The notes: generated by a model not told the origin, from the letters alone. 43,784 nucleotides of DNA from Eubacteriales bacterium (GCA_030524175.1 JAUNHC010000043.1:1-43784), one strand, 5' to 3'. Shown: positions 25,861 to 34,491, numbered from the stretch's first letter. Translations and numbers: made by a program.

Positions 25861-27042
25861 ATGATTATAGAACCGAAAGTCCGTGAATATATCTGTACTA
25901 CCGCACACCCCCAGGGATGCGGGGAGAGTGTGCGCAGACAAGCCGCATATGCTGCATCTAAAGGTGAGATAACCGGCGCCAAAAAAGCCCTGATCATCGG
26001 ATGTTCTACCGGATATGGGCTTGCATCCAGAATCAGCGCCCTGGTAAACTGTAAGGCTGCCACATTAGGAATTATGTTTGAACGTCCTGCAAATGAGAAG
26101 CGCACTGCCACTCCGGGCTGGTACAACACCGCTGAGTTTGAGAAGCTTTCCGGTGAGCAGGGTATATATGCCAGAACTTTAAACGGTGATGCCTTTTCCA
26201 GGGAAATGAAAGAGCAGGCCATAGAGGCCATACGCGAGGATTTAGGAGAGGTGGATCTGGTTGTATATAGTCTGGCTGCACCGCGCAGAACAGATGAGAA
26301 TGGTGTCACCTGGAACTCCTGTCTCAAAACAACAGCAGCTCCTTTCACAGAGAAGAGCCTGGATCTACGTACAAACAAAATTGTTGAAAAGACGATCCAG
26401 CCTGCCACAGAGGAAGAGGTACAGGGTACTGTTAAGGTTATGGGCGGCGAAGACTGGGCGGATTGGATAGACGCCCTGTCCGCAGCAGGAGTTCTTAAAA
26501 AAGATGCAGTGACAGTTGCCTATTCCTATATCGGCCCGGAGCTTACATATCCCATTTATTACCATGGCACCATCGGTACAGCCAAGCAGCATCTTCACCA
26601 GACTGCCAATGAGATCAATCAGGCTCATCCGGATATCAAAGCGTATATTTCTGTAAACAAAGGTCTGGTGACACAGGCCAGCTCAGCAATTCCTATTGTG
26701 CCGTTGTATTTCGGCATTCTTTATAAGGTAATGAAAAAGAAAGGGCTGCATGAGGGATGTATTGAGCAGATGACAAGGCTGTTTACAGAAAAGCTTTACG
26801 GGAAAGATGTACCTGAGACAGATGAGAATGGATTTATCCGTATGGATGATTATGAGCTTCTGCCTGAAATACAGGAGGAAGTGAACCAAGATTGGAAAGC
26901 AGTAACCACTGAGAACCTGGAAGAATCCTGTGATTTAGATGGTTACTGGGAGGATTTCTATCATATGTTTGGTTTCCATTACGGAAATATTGATTACGCA
27001 AAGGATACAGACCCTGTAATTCCTATTCCCAGTCTGGAATAA
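25861..27042 (+). CDS. fabV: Trans-2-enoyl-CoA/ACP reductase, FabV/Ter type
   Basis: 393 residues from ATG 25861, chosen because GGGAGG precedes it; the frame is open upstream to 25798. It reduces trans-2-enoyl thioesters with NADH, as the last step of fatty-acid elongation or of butyrate formation. The nucleotide-binding segment is LIIGCSTGYGLASRI near 45-60; the catalytic Y-x8-K is Y233 to K242 in YYHGTIGTAK. Other family landmarks are YSLAAPRRTDENG and DGYWEDFYHMFGFHYGNIDY. FabV and Ter are hard to separate by eye. A monocistronic unit under a palindromic operator suggests regulation with lipid synthesis. Confidence 0.92.
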   Translation: MIIEPKVREYICTTAHPQGCGESVRRQAAYAASKGEITGAKKALIIGCSTGYGLASRISALVNCKAATLGIMFERPANEKRTATPGWYNTAEFEKLSGEQGIYARTLNGDAFSREMKEQAIEAIREDLGEVDLVVYSLAAPRRTDENGVTWNSCLKTTAAPFTEKSLDLRTNKIVEKTIQPATEEEVQGTVKVMGGEDWADWIDALSAAGVLKKDAVTVAYSYIGPELTYPIYYHGTIGTAKQHLHQTANEINQAHPDIKAYISVNKGLVTQASSAIPIVPLYFGILYKVMKKKGLHEGCIEQMTRLFTEKLYGKDVPETDENGFIRMDDYELLPEIQEEVNQDWKAVTTENLEESCDLDGYWEDFYHMFGFHYGNIDYAKDTDPVIPIPSLE

Positions 27043-27130
27043 GCGGGGGTGAAAAGTTCTTCTTTTGGAATTGCCGGCTGCATATAAATATTGAACAGGG
27101 GAATACTGCCCTATATAAGAGGAGGCAGAG

Positions 27131-27337
27131 ATGGGAGATAATCAAAAGCAGAAAAATCCGGCATCCGGAAGAGACAGATGGGAGAAATGTGTACTTTGTA
27201 ACTGTATTACTGACGTGGAGTTGTGTATGCCGGTTTCCTCAAGGGAGGGCTACATTGAAGGAGCAGGACAGCTTTGCCGTGAATGCTTTAGGATGATATA
27301 CGGAAGAGCTGCCGGGGAATATACTTGGGCAAAATAA
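27131..27337 (+). CDS. Small zinc-ribbon-like protein
   Basis: 68 residues, ribosome binding site AGAGGAGGCAG. Two Cys pairs, CVLC (about 21-24) and CREC (about 50-53), spaced by a short beta-rich segment containing VELCMPVSSREGY, indicate a treble-clef or zinc-ribbon fold. No catalytic residues are visible. It is 88 bases downstream of fabV and read into a shared terminator. The family is unrecognised; it could be a small regulatory or RNA-binding protein. Confidence 0.6.
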   Translation: MGDNQKQKNPASGRDRWEKCVLCNCITDVELCMPVSSREGYIEGAGQLCRECFRMIYGRAAGEYTWAK

Positions 27338-27339
27338 TA

Positions 27340-27385
27340 AAGGTGCTGACAAGCTGAAATTTCATACAGCTTGCCGGCACCTTTT
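27340..27385. terminator. Bidirectional terminator between convergent genes
   Basis: AAGGTGC (27340-27346) and CAAGCTG (27350-27356) pair with CAGCTTG (27367-27373) and GCACCTT (27377-27383), with a 3-base internal loop on each side. T or A tracts flank both ends, so it can serve both the zinc-ribbon gene and the minus-strand DUF1292 gene. Confidence 0.85.
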
Positions 27386-27406
27386 GTACATTACAAGAAG
27401 AAGCGG

Positions 27407-27775
27407 TTATTCCAGCGGTTCCCCTGAGGCTTCTGCTTTTCTTGCGTTTTCCAGGATGGAATCGAAAGCATCAGCAGCCTTGGCATATTCATCGTCATCC
27501 TCGATATTGTCAAGCATAGGATCGCCTGCTTCTGTGCGGGAAAAAGCATAGAGGAAAACTTCACCGTCTTCATTCTGTCCGTTTTCGTCAAGAGGAAGAA
27601 GGGCAATGTATTCCTTTTCGTCAACAGGATAAATGGTCAGGATAGCGCATTCAACCTCGGAATCGTCTTCCATGGTCAGGGTGATCGTGCGATGCTCGTC
27701 ATCACCGCCGCATCCGCCCTGGCAGGATGCACAGTCGCTGGGGCTGCAGCCTCCGTTATTAAATTCATCACTCAT
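27407..27775 (-). CDS. DUF1292-family protein with Cys-rich N-terminus
   Basis: 122 residues. The core (about 28-85) reads RTITLTMEDDSEVECAILTIYPVDEKEYIALLP and VFLYAFSRTE, typical of the DUF1292/YrzB family, small acidic proteins of unknown function in Firmicutes. The N-terminus carries C10, C15, C18 and C22 (CSPSDCASCQGGC), a C-x4-C-x2-C-x3-C arrangement that could bind a metal or FeS cluster. The rest is highly acidic. The ribosome binding site on the minus strand is GTGAGGACAATCC. DUF1292 genes commonly sit near ruvX; here it is alone. Confidence 0.8.
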   Translation of the reverse strand: MSDEFNNGGCSPSDCASCQGGCGGDDEHRTITLTMEDDSEVECAILTIYPVDEKEYIALLPLDENGQNEDGEVFLYAFSRTEAGDPMLDNIEDDDEYAKAADAFDSILENARKAEASGEPLE

Positions 27776-27932
27776 AGGATTGTCCTCACTTTAAAATATA
27801 CTAGGAAATAAAATTCCCGTTTATCAGGCACGGAACATAGGTCCCTGCCGTATATACACTGTACAGGTGCAAAGTGTATATTTTGTTATTGTAACAGAAG
27901 AACAGCGAAAATACAATAGCTACGTTGCAGAG

Positions 27933-29126
27933 TTAGGCATTTGGCTGCGGGGTGCCGCTTGTTTTCCTGCTGTACAGGATCTTTAATATGATCGGCGTGA
28001 TCACTGAGGAAACAAGTATCAACAGGATGACAGCAGTGAAATATTTCGCCTGGATCATACCTACATCAAGACCCTTCTGGGCAACGATCAGAGCGACCTC
28101 CCCTCGGGTCATCATACCCACACCTATTTTCAGAGAGTCATTGGTATCAAATCCCAACACACGGGACATCAGGCTGCAGCCGATAATTTTGGTCACAAGG
28201 GCAACTGCCACGAACAACAGACAAAACAGCAGCAGAGATGAAGTCATATCATCTATGGATGTTTTAAGGCCTATACTTGCAAAGAACAAGGGGGCAAACA
28301 TCATGTAGGAGCTGACATCCACCTTACGTGCAATATATTCGGAATCCTGAATACTGCAAAGGACGATACCTGCCACATAAGCCCCTGTAATGTCTGCAAT
28401 GCCGAAATATTTTTCAGCAATATAAGCCATGGCAAAGGCCAGTACAAAGCCGAGAATAGGGATACGGCGCGTGTGGGGATAACGTTTATCCAGATACAGG
28501 AATAATTTGTAGATCAAATATCCGAATATGACAGCAGCGGCAAAGAATAAAGCGGTGCTGGCAATAACAGCCGTTGGGTCAGTGGTTGGATCTTTCATAC
28601 CCACCACAAAGGTCAGGACAATGATTCCAATAACATCATCAATAATTGCGGCACTCATAATAGTGGTTCCGGTTTCTGATTTGAGAAAACCCAATTCCTG
28701 GAGGGAGGCAACTGTGATGCTCACAGAGGTTGCAGTCATAATAACCCCGGTGAAAAGAGCTGAGTAAAACTGGCTTGTTCCGCTTGGCGCAAACCCGTAA
28801 TAGCAGCAGTAAAGTAAATAACCGCCGGCAAGAGGCACAAACACACCTGCACATGCAATAAGCAGTGCTTTCCATCCTGTACGCATGAGATCACGCAGAC
28901 TTGTCTGGAGTCCGGCGAAAAACATCAAAAGAACCACGCCGATTTCCGCCATTCCGCTGATAAGCTCTGTCTGCTGTACCAGACCTAAGATACTTGGGCC
29001 GATCAACAGCCCGGCAATGATCTCACCAACTACCTGCGGCGCCTTCAGCTTAGCGGCCAAAAGTCCGCACAGCTTGGCAGAGATAAGGATAATTGCCAAA
29101 TCCTTAAATATTTCATAGGTTTCCAT
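27933..29126 (-). CDS. CPA2-family cation:proton antiporter (KefB-like)
   Basis: 397 residues, about 12 membrane segments. It exchanges Na+ or K+ for H+. Landmarks: KLKAPQVVGEIIAGLLIGPS near 27-45, VVLLMFFAGLQTSL, and the ion-binding Asp-Asp D163-D164 in SAAIIDDVIGI, an arrangement of electrogenic antiporters. There is no C-terminal RCK/TrkA_N domain, so it is the short, membrane-only form. The start follows a GGGGG ribosome binding site on the minus strand. It lies 157 bases upstream of the DUF1292 gene and may be transcribed together with it. Confidence 0.9.
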   Translation of the reverse strand: METYEIFKDLAIILISAKLCGLLAAKLKAPQVVGEIIAGLLIGPSILGLVQQTELISGMAEIGVVLLMFFAGLQTSLRDLMRTGWKALLIACAGVFVPLAGGYLLYCCYYGFAPSGTSQFYSALFTGVIMTATSVSITVASLQELGFLKSETGTTIMSAAIIDDVIGIIVLTFVVGMKDPTTDPTAVIASTALFFAAAVIFGYLIYKLFLYLDKRYPHTRRIPILGFVLAFAMAYIAEKYFGIADITGAYVAGIVLCSIQDSEYIARKVDVSSYMMFAPLFFASIGLKTSIDDMTSSLLLFCLLFVAVALVTKIIGCSLMSRVLGFDTNDSLKIGVGMMTRGEVALIVAQKGLDVGMIQAKYFTAVILLILVSSVITPIILKILYSRKTSGTPQPNA

Positions 29127-29184
29127 ATTATATTCCCCCTCAAATGTAATGATATGTATATTGAACTGTAACTATCCGGCAGTC

Positions 29185-29212
29185 AGTATAGTATCCCTCC
29201 AGGTGTTTTCAC
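29185..29212 (-). promoter_or_regulatory. Candidate promoter of the antiporter gene
   Basis: On the minus strand GTGAAA (29207-29212) and TATACT (29185-29190) are spaced 16 bases. The -35 match is only moderate. Confidence 0.35.
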
Positions 29213-29419
29213 ACTTTTACGCACGAAAAAACCCGGGATATGCAGATTCTGAATAAAACAGAAAACATCAGTTCTGTACATCACGATCACGCAGCGGTAA
29301 CTAAAAGACGCTGAACATTTACGTTTACAAAAAAATTATAGCACCAGCTCCATAGGAGTGCAAGTAAATGTAAGAATCCTGTCGAAAGCTGATATTTACA
29401 GAAAAAATCTGAATTTGTG
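29213..29419. other. Intergenic stretch without recognised genes
   Basis: Between the divergent antiporter and exoA units this AT-rich stretch holds no open frame with a ribosome binding site. Short mirrored pieces occur (TTTACG near 29318, GTAAATGTAAG near 29364), but no strong hairpin or known motif was recognised. Confidence 0.5.
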
Positions 29420-29448
29420 TTTTGTATATAGAAAAAACGTGTTATAAT
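29420..29448 (+). promoter_or_regulatory. Promoter of the exoA operon
   Basis: TTTTGT (29420-29425) and a perfect TATAAT (29443-29448) have 17 bases between them. The start near 29455 falls just inside the first arm of the leader element, giving a ~160-nt leader. Confidence 0.7.
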
Positions 29449-29451
29449 AAA

Positions 29452-29583
29452 GACTAACCACGAGCCGTAGAGCGAGTGGTTAGTCGATGCTGATTGACCG
29501 CCAGGTCAAGCAGTTTCCAAAAATCAAACGAGCTATGAAGCGAGTGGTTAGTCGATACTGATTGACCTCAGGTCAAGCAGTTG
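29452..29583 (+). repeat. Tandem structured leader element, two copies, upstream of exoA
   Basis: Copy 1 (about 29460-29514) and copy 2 (29529-29583) share AGCGAGTGGTTAGTCGAT, CTGATTGACC and CAGGTCAAGCAGTT with a 68-bp offset. Each has the hairpin TTGACC-loop-GGTCAA (29494-29509, loop GCCA; 29562-29576, loop TCA), extended by CTG/CAG. The sequence GACTAACCAC (29452-29461) occurs once and is perfectly complementary to GTGGTTAGTC in both copies (29476-29485 and 29544-29553), so two alternative long pairings are possible. Promoter placement means the RNA starts at this region. No known riboswitch class is recognised. Confidence 0.8.
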
Positions 29584-29616
29584 TTTTAAGTAATTAATCT
29601 GACAGAGGAGAATACA

Positions 29617-30372
29617 ATGAAGTTAGTCTCATGGAATGTAAACGGCATTCGTGCCTGCCTTACCAAAGGATTTGAAGAGCGGTTTAAAGAGTTGGATGCG
29701 GATATTTTCTGCCTGCAGGAAACAAAATGTCAGGAAGGCCAGGTGGATCTTCAGCTTCCCGGCTATCACCAGTATTGGAATTATGCCAACAGGCGCGGTT
29801 ATTCAGGAACGGCAGTCTTCACAAAGCAGGAGCCGATAGATGTATCTTATGGGATAGGAATAGAAGAGCACGACAAAGAAGGCCGTGTGATCACCTTAGA
29901 GTTCAATGATTTTTACATGGTTACCGTCTATACACCTAATTCACAGAGCGAGCTTAAAAGGCTGTCCTACCGCATGGACTGGGAGCGGGATTTTCTGGAA
30001 TATCTCATCAGGCTGGACGAGAAGAAACCGGTGATCTGCTGCGGTGATCTGAACGTGGCCCATCAGGAGATTGATTTGAAAAATCCAAAGACCAACCGTA
30101 AAAACGCAGGTTTCACCGATGAGGAACGTGCCTGCTTTACAAAAGTGCTGGAAAGCGGTTTTATTGATACATTCAGATACTTTTATCCGGATATGGAAGG
30201 AGTGTACTCCTGGTGGTCCTACCGTTTCCGCGCAAGAGAGAAAAACGCAGGGTGGAGGATTGATTATTTTATCGTTTCTCCGTCTCTGAAGGACAAGCTT
30301 GAGGATGCAAAGATCCATACGGATATTATGGGCTCCGATCACTGCCCTGTTGAACTTGACATCAAAGCATAG
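29617..30372 (+). CDS. exoA: Exodeoxyribonuclease III / AP endonuclease
   Basis: 251 residues, ribosome binding site AGAGGAG. It cleaves abasic sites in DNA during base-excision repair and has 3'-5' exonuclease and phosphatase activities. Exo III family residues: N7 (SWNVNG), metal ligand E35 (LQETKC), the [12 protein letters not shown] loop with catalytic Asp/Asn, [12 protein letters not shown], and H242 in [11 protein letters not shown]. Length is typical. It is the first gene after the tandem leader element and 30 bases before the GH13-like gene. Confidence 0.95.
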   Translation: MKLVSWNVNGIRACLTKGFEERFKELDADIFCLQETKCQEGQVDLQLPGYHQYWNYANRRGYSGTAVFTKQEPIDVSYGIGIEEHDKEGRVITLEFNDFYMVTVYTPNSQSELKRLSYRMDWERDFLEYLIRLDEKKPVICCGDLNVAHQEIDLKNPKTNRKNAGFTDEERACFTKVLESGFIDTFRYFYPDMEGVYSWWSYRFRAREKNAGWRIDYFIVSPSLKDKLEDAKIHTDIMGSDHCPVELDIKA

Positions 30373-30402
30373 GCTGAATAAGTATGATAAGGAGGGCTTT
30401 CT

Positions 30403-32256
30403 ATGGCAAGCCATAAGATTACTCGGGTGGAACCCGGTTATCCGCTGATACTTGGGGCGAATAAATTGATAAACGGTTATAATTTTACAGTTGAGGTTCC
30501 TGAGGAGTCGGAAGCCTCACTGCTTCTTTACCGCAAAAAAGCAAAAACACCAACGCAAGAAATACCTTTCACGGAAGAACATAGAACAGGGCGGATCTGT
30601 TCTTTTTCCCTCCCTGAATTTACGCCCGAGGAATATGAATACAATTATTGTATTGACGGGAAGGTTTACCCGGATCCATGTGCCTATAGTATCCGGGGCA
30701 GGGATAAGTTCGGCGAGACAATGGACGGTGATCTCCACAAAATCCGCTGCGGATTTCTGCCGGAGGTACGTTATGATTGGGAGGATGACAAGTTTCCGGA
30801 GATTTCTTACAAGGATATGATTTTGTATAAGCTTCATGTAAGAGGCTATACGAAGCTTAATAAAGAACTGGGAAACAGAAAGGGAACATTCAGCGGACTG
30901 ATTGAAATGATTCCTTACTGGAAGAAATTGGGGATAAATGCAGTTGAGCTGATGCCAGCCTATGAATTTATGGAAGTGCCGGTCATAGAACCGGACAGCG
31001 GTTTTATTTCTGAGCGCAGGCAGGAAGGAAAAGTAAATTACTGGGGCTATATACCAGGATACTATTTTACCCCGAAACGTTCTTATTGTGCCACAAGAGA
31101 ACCGGAAACAGAATTCAGAAATTTTGTCAAGGAGCTTCATAAATCCGGGATAGAGTGCATTATGGAAATATATTTTCCAAAGGAGATCAGTCCGTTTCTC
31201 ACATTAAGGGTTCTTCATTTCTGGAAACTGTATTACCATGTGGATGGATTCCATCTTCTCGGGGAGGGAGCAGCTTTAGACCTGATATTAAAGGATGGCT
31301 TATTATCACGGACAAAGCTTATGGTGCCTGGCTTTAACCCTTATGATATTTATCACGGGAAAACACCAAAGCACCGTAACCTGGCTGAATATAATATGGG
31401 CTTTCTCCAGGATATGAGACGTTTTCTCAAGAGCGATGAGGATGCAGTGGAGGGAGCCGCTTATCGTATCAAGCATAACCCTGATACCCATGCAGTCATT
31501 AACTATATAGCCTGTCAGGATGGTTTTACCCTCAATGACATGGTTACTTATAATTATAAACATAATGAAGGGAATATGGAGGATAATCAGGATGGCAGCA
31601 GCTATAATTATTCCTGGAACTGTGGCGTGGAAGGTCCGAGCCGGAAAGTGATCATCCGCCAGATACGCGAACGTCAGATGAGAAATGCCTTCCTTATGGT
31701 GCTTCTGAGCCAAGGTGTGCCTATGATTTATGGCGGAGATGAGATTGCCAATTCACAGGCCGGGAATAATAATGCCTATTGCCAGGACAATCCTGTGGGC
31801 TGGGTAGACTGGAAAGGACTGAAAAAGAACGAGGGACTGTTACGTTTTGTCCGAGAGGCCATAGCTTTTCGCCGGGAGCATCCCATTCTTCACACGGAGA
31901 AGGAACTGAAAGGAACCGATTATAAAACAAAAGGATTTCCAGATATTTCCTTCCATGGAGAACGTGCATGGTACTGTACTTATGATAATACCTGCAGGCT
32001 GCTGGGAGTTATGTACTGCGGTGCCTATGCAAAAAAGGAAAACGGAGAGCCTGATGATTTTATCTATATGGCATATAATTTCCATTGGGAGAGCAGGGAG
32101 ATCGCGCTTCCCAACCTGCCGGACGGACTGAAATGGAAGAAGGCGGCAGACACTGGAGATTTGGGCAGTGACAGCTTCTTCTGCCAGCAGGAGGAGGAAC
32201 ATACAAAATCTATTGAAATAGGCCCGCGCACCATTGTTGTACTGCTGGCAAAATAG
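30403..32256 (+). CDS. GlgX/isoamylase-like GH13 protein lacking catalytic residues (probable pseudoenzyme)
   Basis: 617 residues, ATG 30403 behind AAGGAGGGC. An N-terminal CBM48-like beta domain (about 15-105; LILGANKLINGYNF) precedes a GH13 barrel with debranching-enzyme landmarks KLHVRGYTK, INAVELMPAYEF, NYWGYIPGYYFTP, YKHNEGNMEDNQDG and VPMIYGGDE. All four catalytic motifs are changed. Motif I, usually DVVYNH, is EIYFPK (255-260). Motif II, FRFD with the nucleophile Asp, is FHLL (283-286). The general-acid AEPW region is VPGFNP (308-313). Motif IV AHD is CQD (371-373), only Asp kept. The frame is intact, so a non-catalytic role such as glucan binding or partner regulation is likely, as for the plant isoamylase subunit ISA2. 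It sits between exoA and DUF5662. Confidence 0.85.
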   Translation: MASHKITRVEPGYPLILGANKLINGYNFTVEVPEESEASLLLYRKKAKTPTQEIPFTEEHRTGRICSFSLPEFTPEEYEYNYCIDGKVYPDPCAYSIRGRDKFGETMDGDLHKIRCGFLPEVRYDWEDDKFPEISYKDMILYKLHVRGYTKLNKELGNRKGTFSGLIEMIPYWKKLGINAVELMPAYEFMEVPVIEPDSGFISERRQEGKVNYWGYIPGYYFTPKRSYCATREPETEFRNFVKELHKSGIECIMEIYFPKEISPFLTLRVLHFWKLYYHVDGFHLLGEGAALDLILKDGLLSRTKLMVPGFNPYDIYHGKTPKHRNLAEYNMGFLQDMRRFLKSDEDAVEGAAYRIKHNPDTHAVINYIACQDGFTLNDMVTYNYKHNEGNMEDNQDGSSYNYSWNCGVEGPSRKVIIRQIRERQMRNAFLMVLLSQGVPMIYGGDEIANSQAGNNNAYCQDNPVGWVDWKGLKKNEGLLRFVREAIAFRREHPILHTEKELKGTDYKTKGFPDISFHGERAWYCTYDNTCRLLGVMYCGAYAKKENGEPDDFIYMAYNFHWESREIALPNLPDGLKWKKAADTGDLGSDSFFCQQEEEHTKSIEIGPRTIVVLLAK

Positions 32257-32269
32257 GAGGTCAGAAAAA

Positions 32270-32839
32270 ATGCACCCATGGCTTCATTTTAGAACAATCA
32301 CCAAACATAAGCTGATGGTCATGCAGTATTGTTTCCGTGTGGGACTGTACAAGCAGGGTCTGCTCCATGATATGTCCAAATACTCACCCACTGAGTTTCT
32401 TGTGGGATGTAAGTATTATCAGGGAGACAGAAGCCCGAACAATGCGGAGAGGGAGGATATCGGGGTGTCCACCTCCTGGCTCCACCATAAAGGCCGTAAC
32501 CGGCATCACTTTGAACATTGGGTGGATTACTCCCTGGATGATAAGTATGTGATCATGGGGGCAAAAATGCCCAGAAGATATGTGGCGGAAATGGTGATGG
32601 ACAGGATCAGTGCATCCCGCACATATCTGGGAGACGCCTACAATAACAGGGAGCCGCTGAAGTACTTCCTGAAAAGTAAAGAAAAACTGTGGTTCATCCA
32701 CCCTCAGACAAAAAAAGAACTGGAGGGGCTTCTCAGGATACTCCATGACCACGGGGAAGACAAAACCTTGTGGTATATCAAGCATGTATACCTAAAGAAA
32801 AATAAGAGAAAATCCGCCATAAAAAGAAAAATAAGATGA
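32270..32839 (+). CDS. DUF5662-type protein with HD-like motif
   Basis: 189 residues from ATG 32270, preceded by AGGAGG, 13 bases after the GH13-like gene; the open frame extends upstream only within that gene. The N-terminal part has LLHDMSKYSPTEF (H33-D34) and a His cluster WLHHKGRNRHHFEHW (H72, H73, H79, H80, H83), reminiscent of HD-domain metal phosphohydrolases, although the exact ligand set is not confirmed. The C-terminus is very basic. I believe it belongs to DUF5662, whose function is undefined. A strong terminator follows, so exoA, the GH13-like gene and this gene make one operon. Confidence 0.7.
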   Translation: MHPWLHFRTITKHKLMVMQYCFRVGLYKQGLLHDMSKYSPTEFLVGCKYYQGDRSPNNAEREDIGVSTSWLHHKGRNRHHFEHWVDYSLDDKYVIMGAKMPRRYVAEMVMDRISASRTYLGDAYNNREPLKYFLKSKEKLWFIHPQTKKELEGLLRILHDHGEDKTLWYIKHVYLKKNKRKSAIKRKIR

Positions 32840-32850
32840 ATTTTCACAAA

Positions 32851-32883
32851 AAATAAGGAGACAGCCCATGTCTCCTTATTTTA
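32851..32883 (+). terminator. Terminator of the exoA operon
   Basis: AAATAAGGAGACA (32851-32863) pairs perfectly with TGTCTCCTTATTT (32869-32881) around GCCCA and is followed by a T tract. Confidence 0.9.
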
Positions 32884-32886
32884 TGG

Positions 32887-32916
32887 TTGCATAAATAAGT
32901 GATAATGTGGTAAAGT
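32887..32916 (+). promoter_or_regulatory. Candidate promoter of putP
   Basis: TTGCAT (32887-32892) and TAAAGT (32911-32916) are spaced 18 bases. A TATAAT at 32934 overlaps the ribosome binding region and is less likely. Confidence 0.45.
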
Positions 32917-32952
32917 GTAAAAGAATATTCTATATAATGAGGAGGAGAGATT

Positions 32953-34491
32953 TTGAGCGGAACAACAATCATCATTTTGTCCGCATTTGTTGTCTATCTG
33001 CTTTTGATGGTAGTCATAGGTGCGGTCTATATGAAAAGAACTGTGAATTCAGAAGATTATTTTCTGGGCGGCAGAGGTCTGAACGGATGGGTGGCTGCTT
33101 TATCAGCGCAGGCTTCCGATATGAGCGGATGGCTGCTGATGGGTCTGCCCGGTGCCATCTATGCAATGGGAACAGGGCAGATTTGGATAGCTGTAGGTCT
33201 GTTTCTCGGAACTGTGTTTAACTGGGTATGTATCTCAGGCAGACTGAGAAAATATACAATTGAGGCAAACAATTCCCTGACGATCCCTGCATACTTTGAG
33301 AACCGTTTCAGGGATAAGAAGCGCATTCTTCTGCTGGTGTCATCTATTGTTATTGTTATCTTTTTCCTGGTATATACAGCGTCTGCCCTGGCAGCAGGCG
33401 GAAAGCTGTTTAATACTGTATTTGGGATTGACTATCATTTGGCTTTGGCTATCGGCGCCGGCGTTATTCTCTGTTATACGTTCATGGGCGGATTTATGGC
33501 AGTCTGTGTCACAGACTTTATCCAGGGCACACTGATGCTTATCGGACTTTTAATCGTACCCATCGTAGCTTATTTCATGCTTCCCGGAAACCTGACAGAC
33601 TTATTGACACAAAGCGGTGTCACAGGCGGTGCAGCTGCATTCCTTGACCCCTTTACAAACGGTGACCGCCCTTATACCTTCATTGAGATTTTTTCTCAGC
33701 TGGCCTGGGGCCTTGGATACTGCGGAATGCCCCATATCCTCACACGTTTCATGGCAGTAAAGAATCCTAAAGAATTAAAGAAGTCCCGGGTTATCGCCAT
33801 TGTGTGGGACATTCTTTCCCTGACAGCAGCATGTCTGATCGGTGTCATTGGACGAGCTTATCTTCTTCCTGCTATTCTCGGCGAGGAAGGTGCAGCATCC
33901 TCTGAAAGTGTATTTATTGAAATGATCAATAAGCTCTTTACTTCAGATCTTGCATTGCCGTTTATCGGAGGCCTGTTCCTCTGCGGTATCCTGGCAGCGA
34001 TCATGTCAACAGCAGATTCACAGCTTCTTGTGACAGCATCTGCGGTATCTGAGGATTTATTTCACAAATTTGTGGATAAAGATGCAGACAGCAAGAAAAT
34101 TCTCCGTGTGGGACGTGTAACAGTAATCGTTGTTGCCATACTGGCCTTCGCTATTGCGTGGGATCCAAACAGCAGCATCATGGGACTGGTTTCCAATGCC
34201 TGGGCAGGTCTTGGCTCTGCCTTCGGACCCATTGTACTTCTGTCATTGTTCTGGAGAAGGACAAACCTGGCAGGGGCTATTGCCGGAATCGTATCCGGCG
34301 GACTGACTGTTATCATCTGGGATTACATACCGTTTATCGGCGGACAGACACTTGGAACTGTAACAGGACTTTATTCCCTGGCAATAGGCTTCTTCCTCAG
34401 TGTGGTCATGATAGTGATCTTCAGCCTGGCAACAGAGGCTCCATCCAAAGAAATAACAGATGAATTTGACAAAGTAGCATCTATGAAATAA
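32953..34491 (+). CDS. putP: Sodium/proline symporter PutP
   Basis: 512 residues from TTG 32953 with GGAGGAG at 32941-32947. A sodium:solute symporter (SSS family) with about 13 membrane helices. PutP features: DYFLGGRGLNGWVAALSAQASDMSGWLLMGLPG near 35-65, where the sodium-site Ser/Asp lie; TIPAYFENRF; and GGLFLCGILAAIMSTADSQLLV near 340-365. It imports proline, used as osmolyte or as an electron acceptor in Stickland fermentation. Single-gene unit ended by a strong terminator. Confidence 0.93.
   Translation: MSGTTIIILSAFVVYLLLMVVIGAVYMKRTVNSEDYFLGGRGLNGWVAALSAQASDMSGWLLMGLPGAIYAMGTGQIWIAVGLFLGTVFNWVCISGRLRKYTIEANNSLTIPAYFENRFRDKKRILLLVSSIVIVIFFLVYTASALAAGGKLFNTVFGIDYHLALAIGAGVILCYTFMGGFMAVCVTDFIQGTLMLIGLLIVPIVAYFMLPGNLTDLLTQSGVTGGAAAFLDPFTNGDRPYTFIEIFSQLAWGLGYCGMPHILTRFMAVKNPKELKKSRVIAIVWDILSLTAACLIGVIGRAYLLPAILGEEGAASSESVFIEMINKLFTSDLALPFIGGLFLCGILAAIMSTADSQLLVTASAVSEDLFHKFVDKDADSKKILRVGRVTVIVVAILAFAIAWDPNSSIMGLVSNAWAGLGSAFGPIVLLSLFWRRTNLAGAIAGIVSGGLTVIIWDYIPFIGGQTLGTVTGLYSLAIGFFLSVVMIVIFSLATEAPSKEITDEFDKVASMK

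Noticed and set aside
29452-29583. CRISPR-like or tRNA-like repeat upstream of exoA
   Set aside because: Only two copies, no uniform spacers, and the stems do not fit a cloverleaf.
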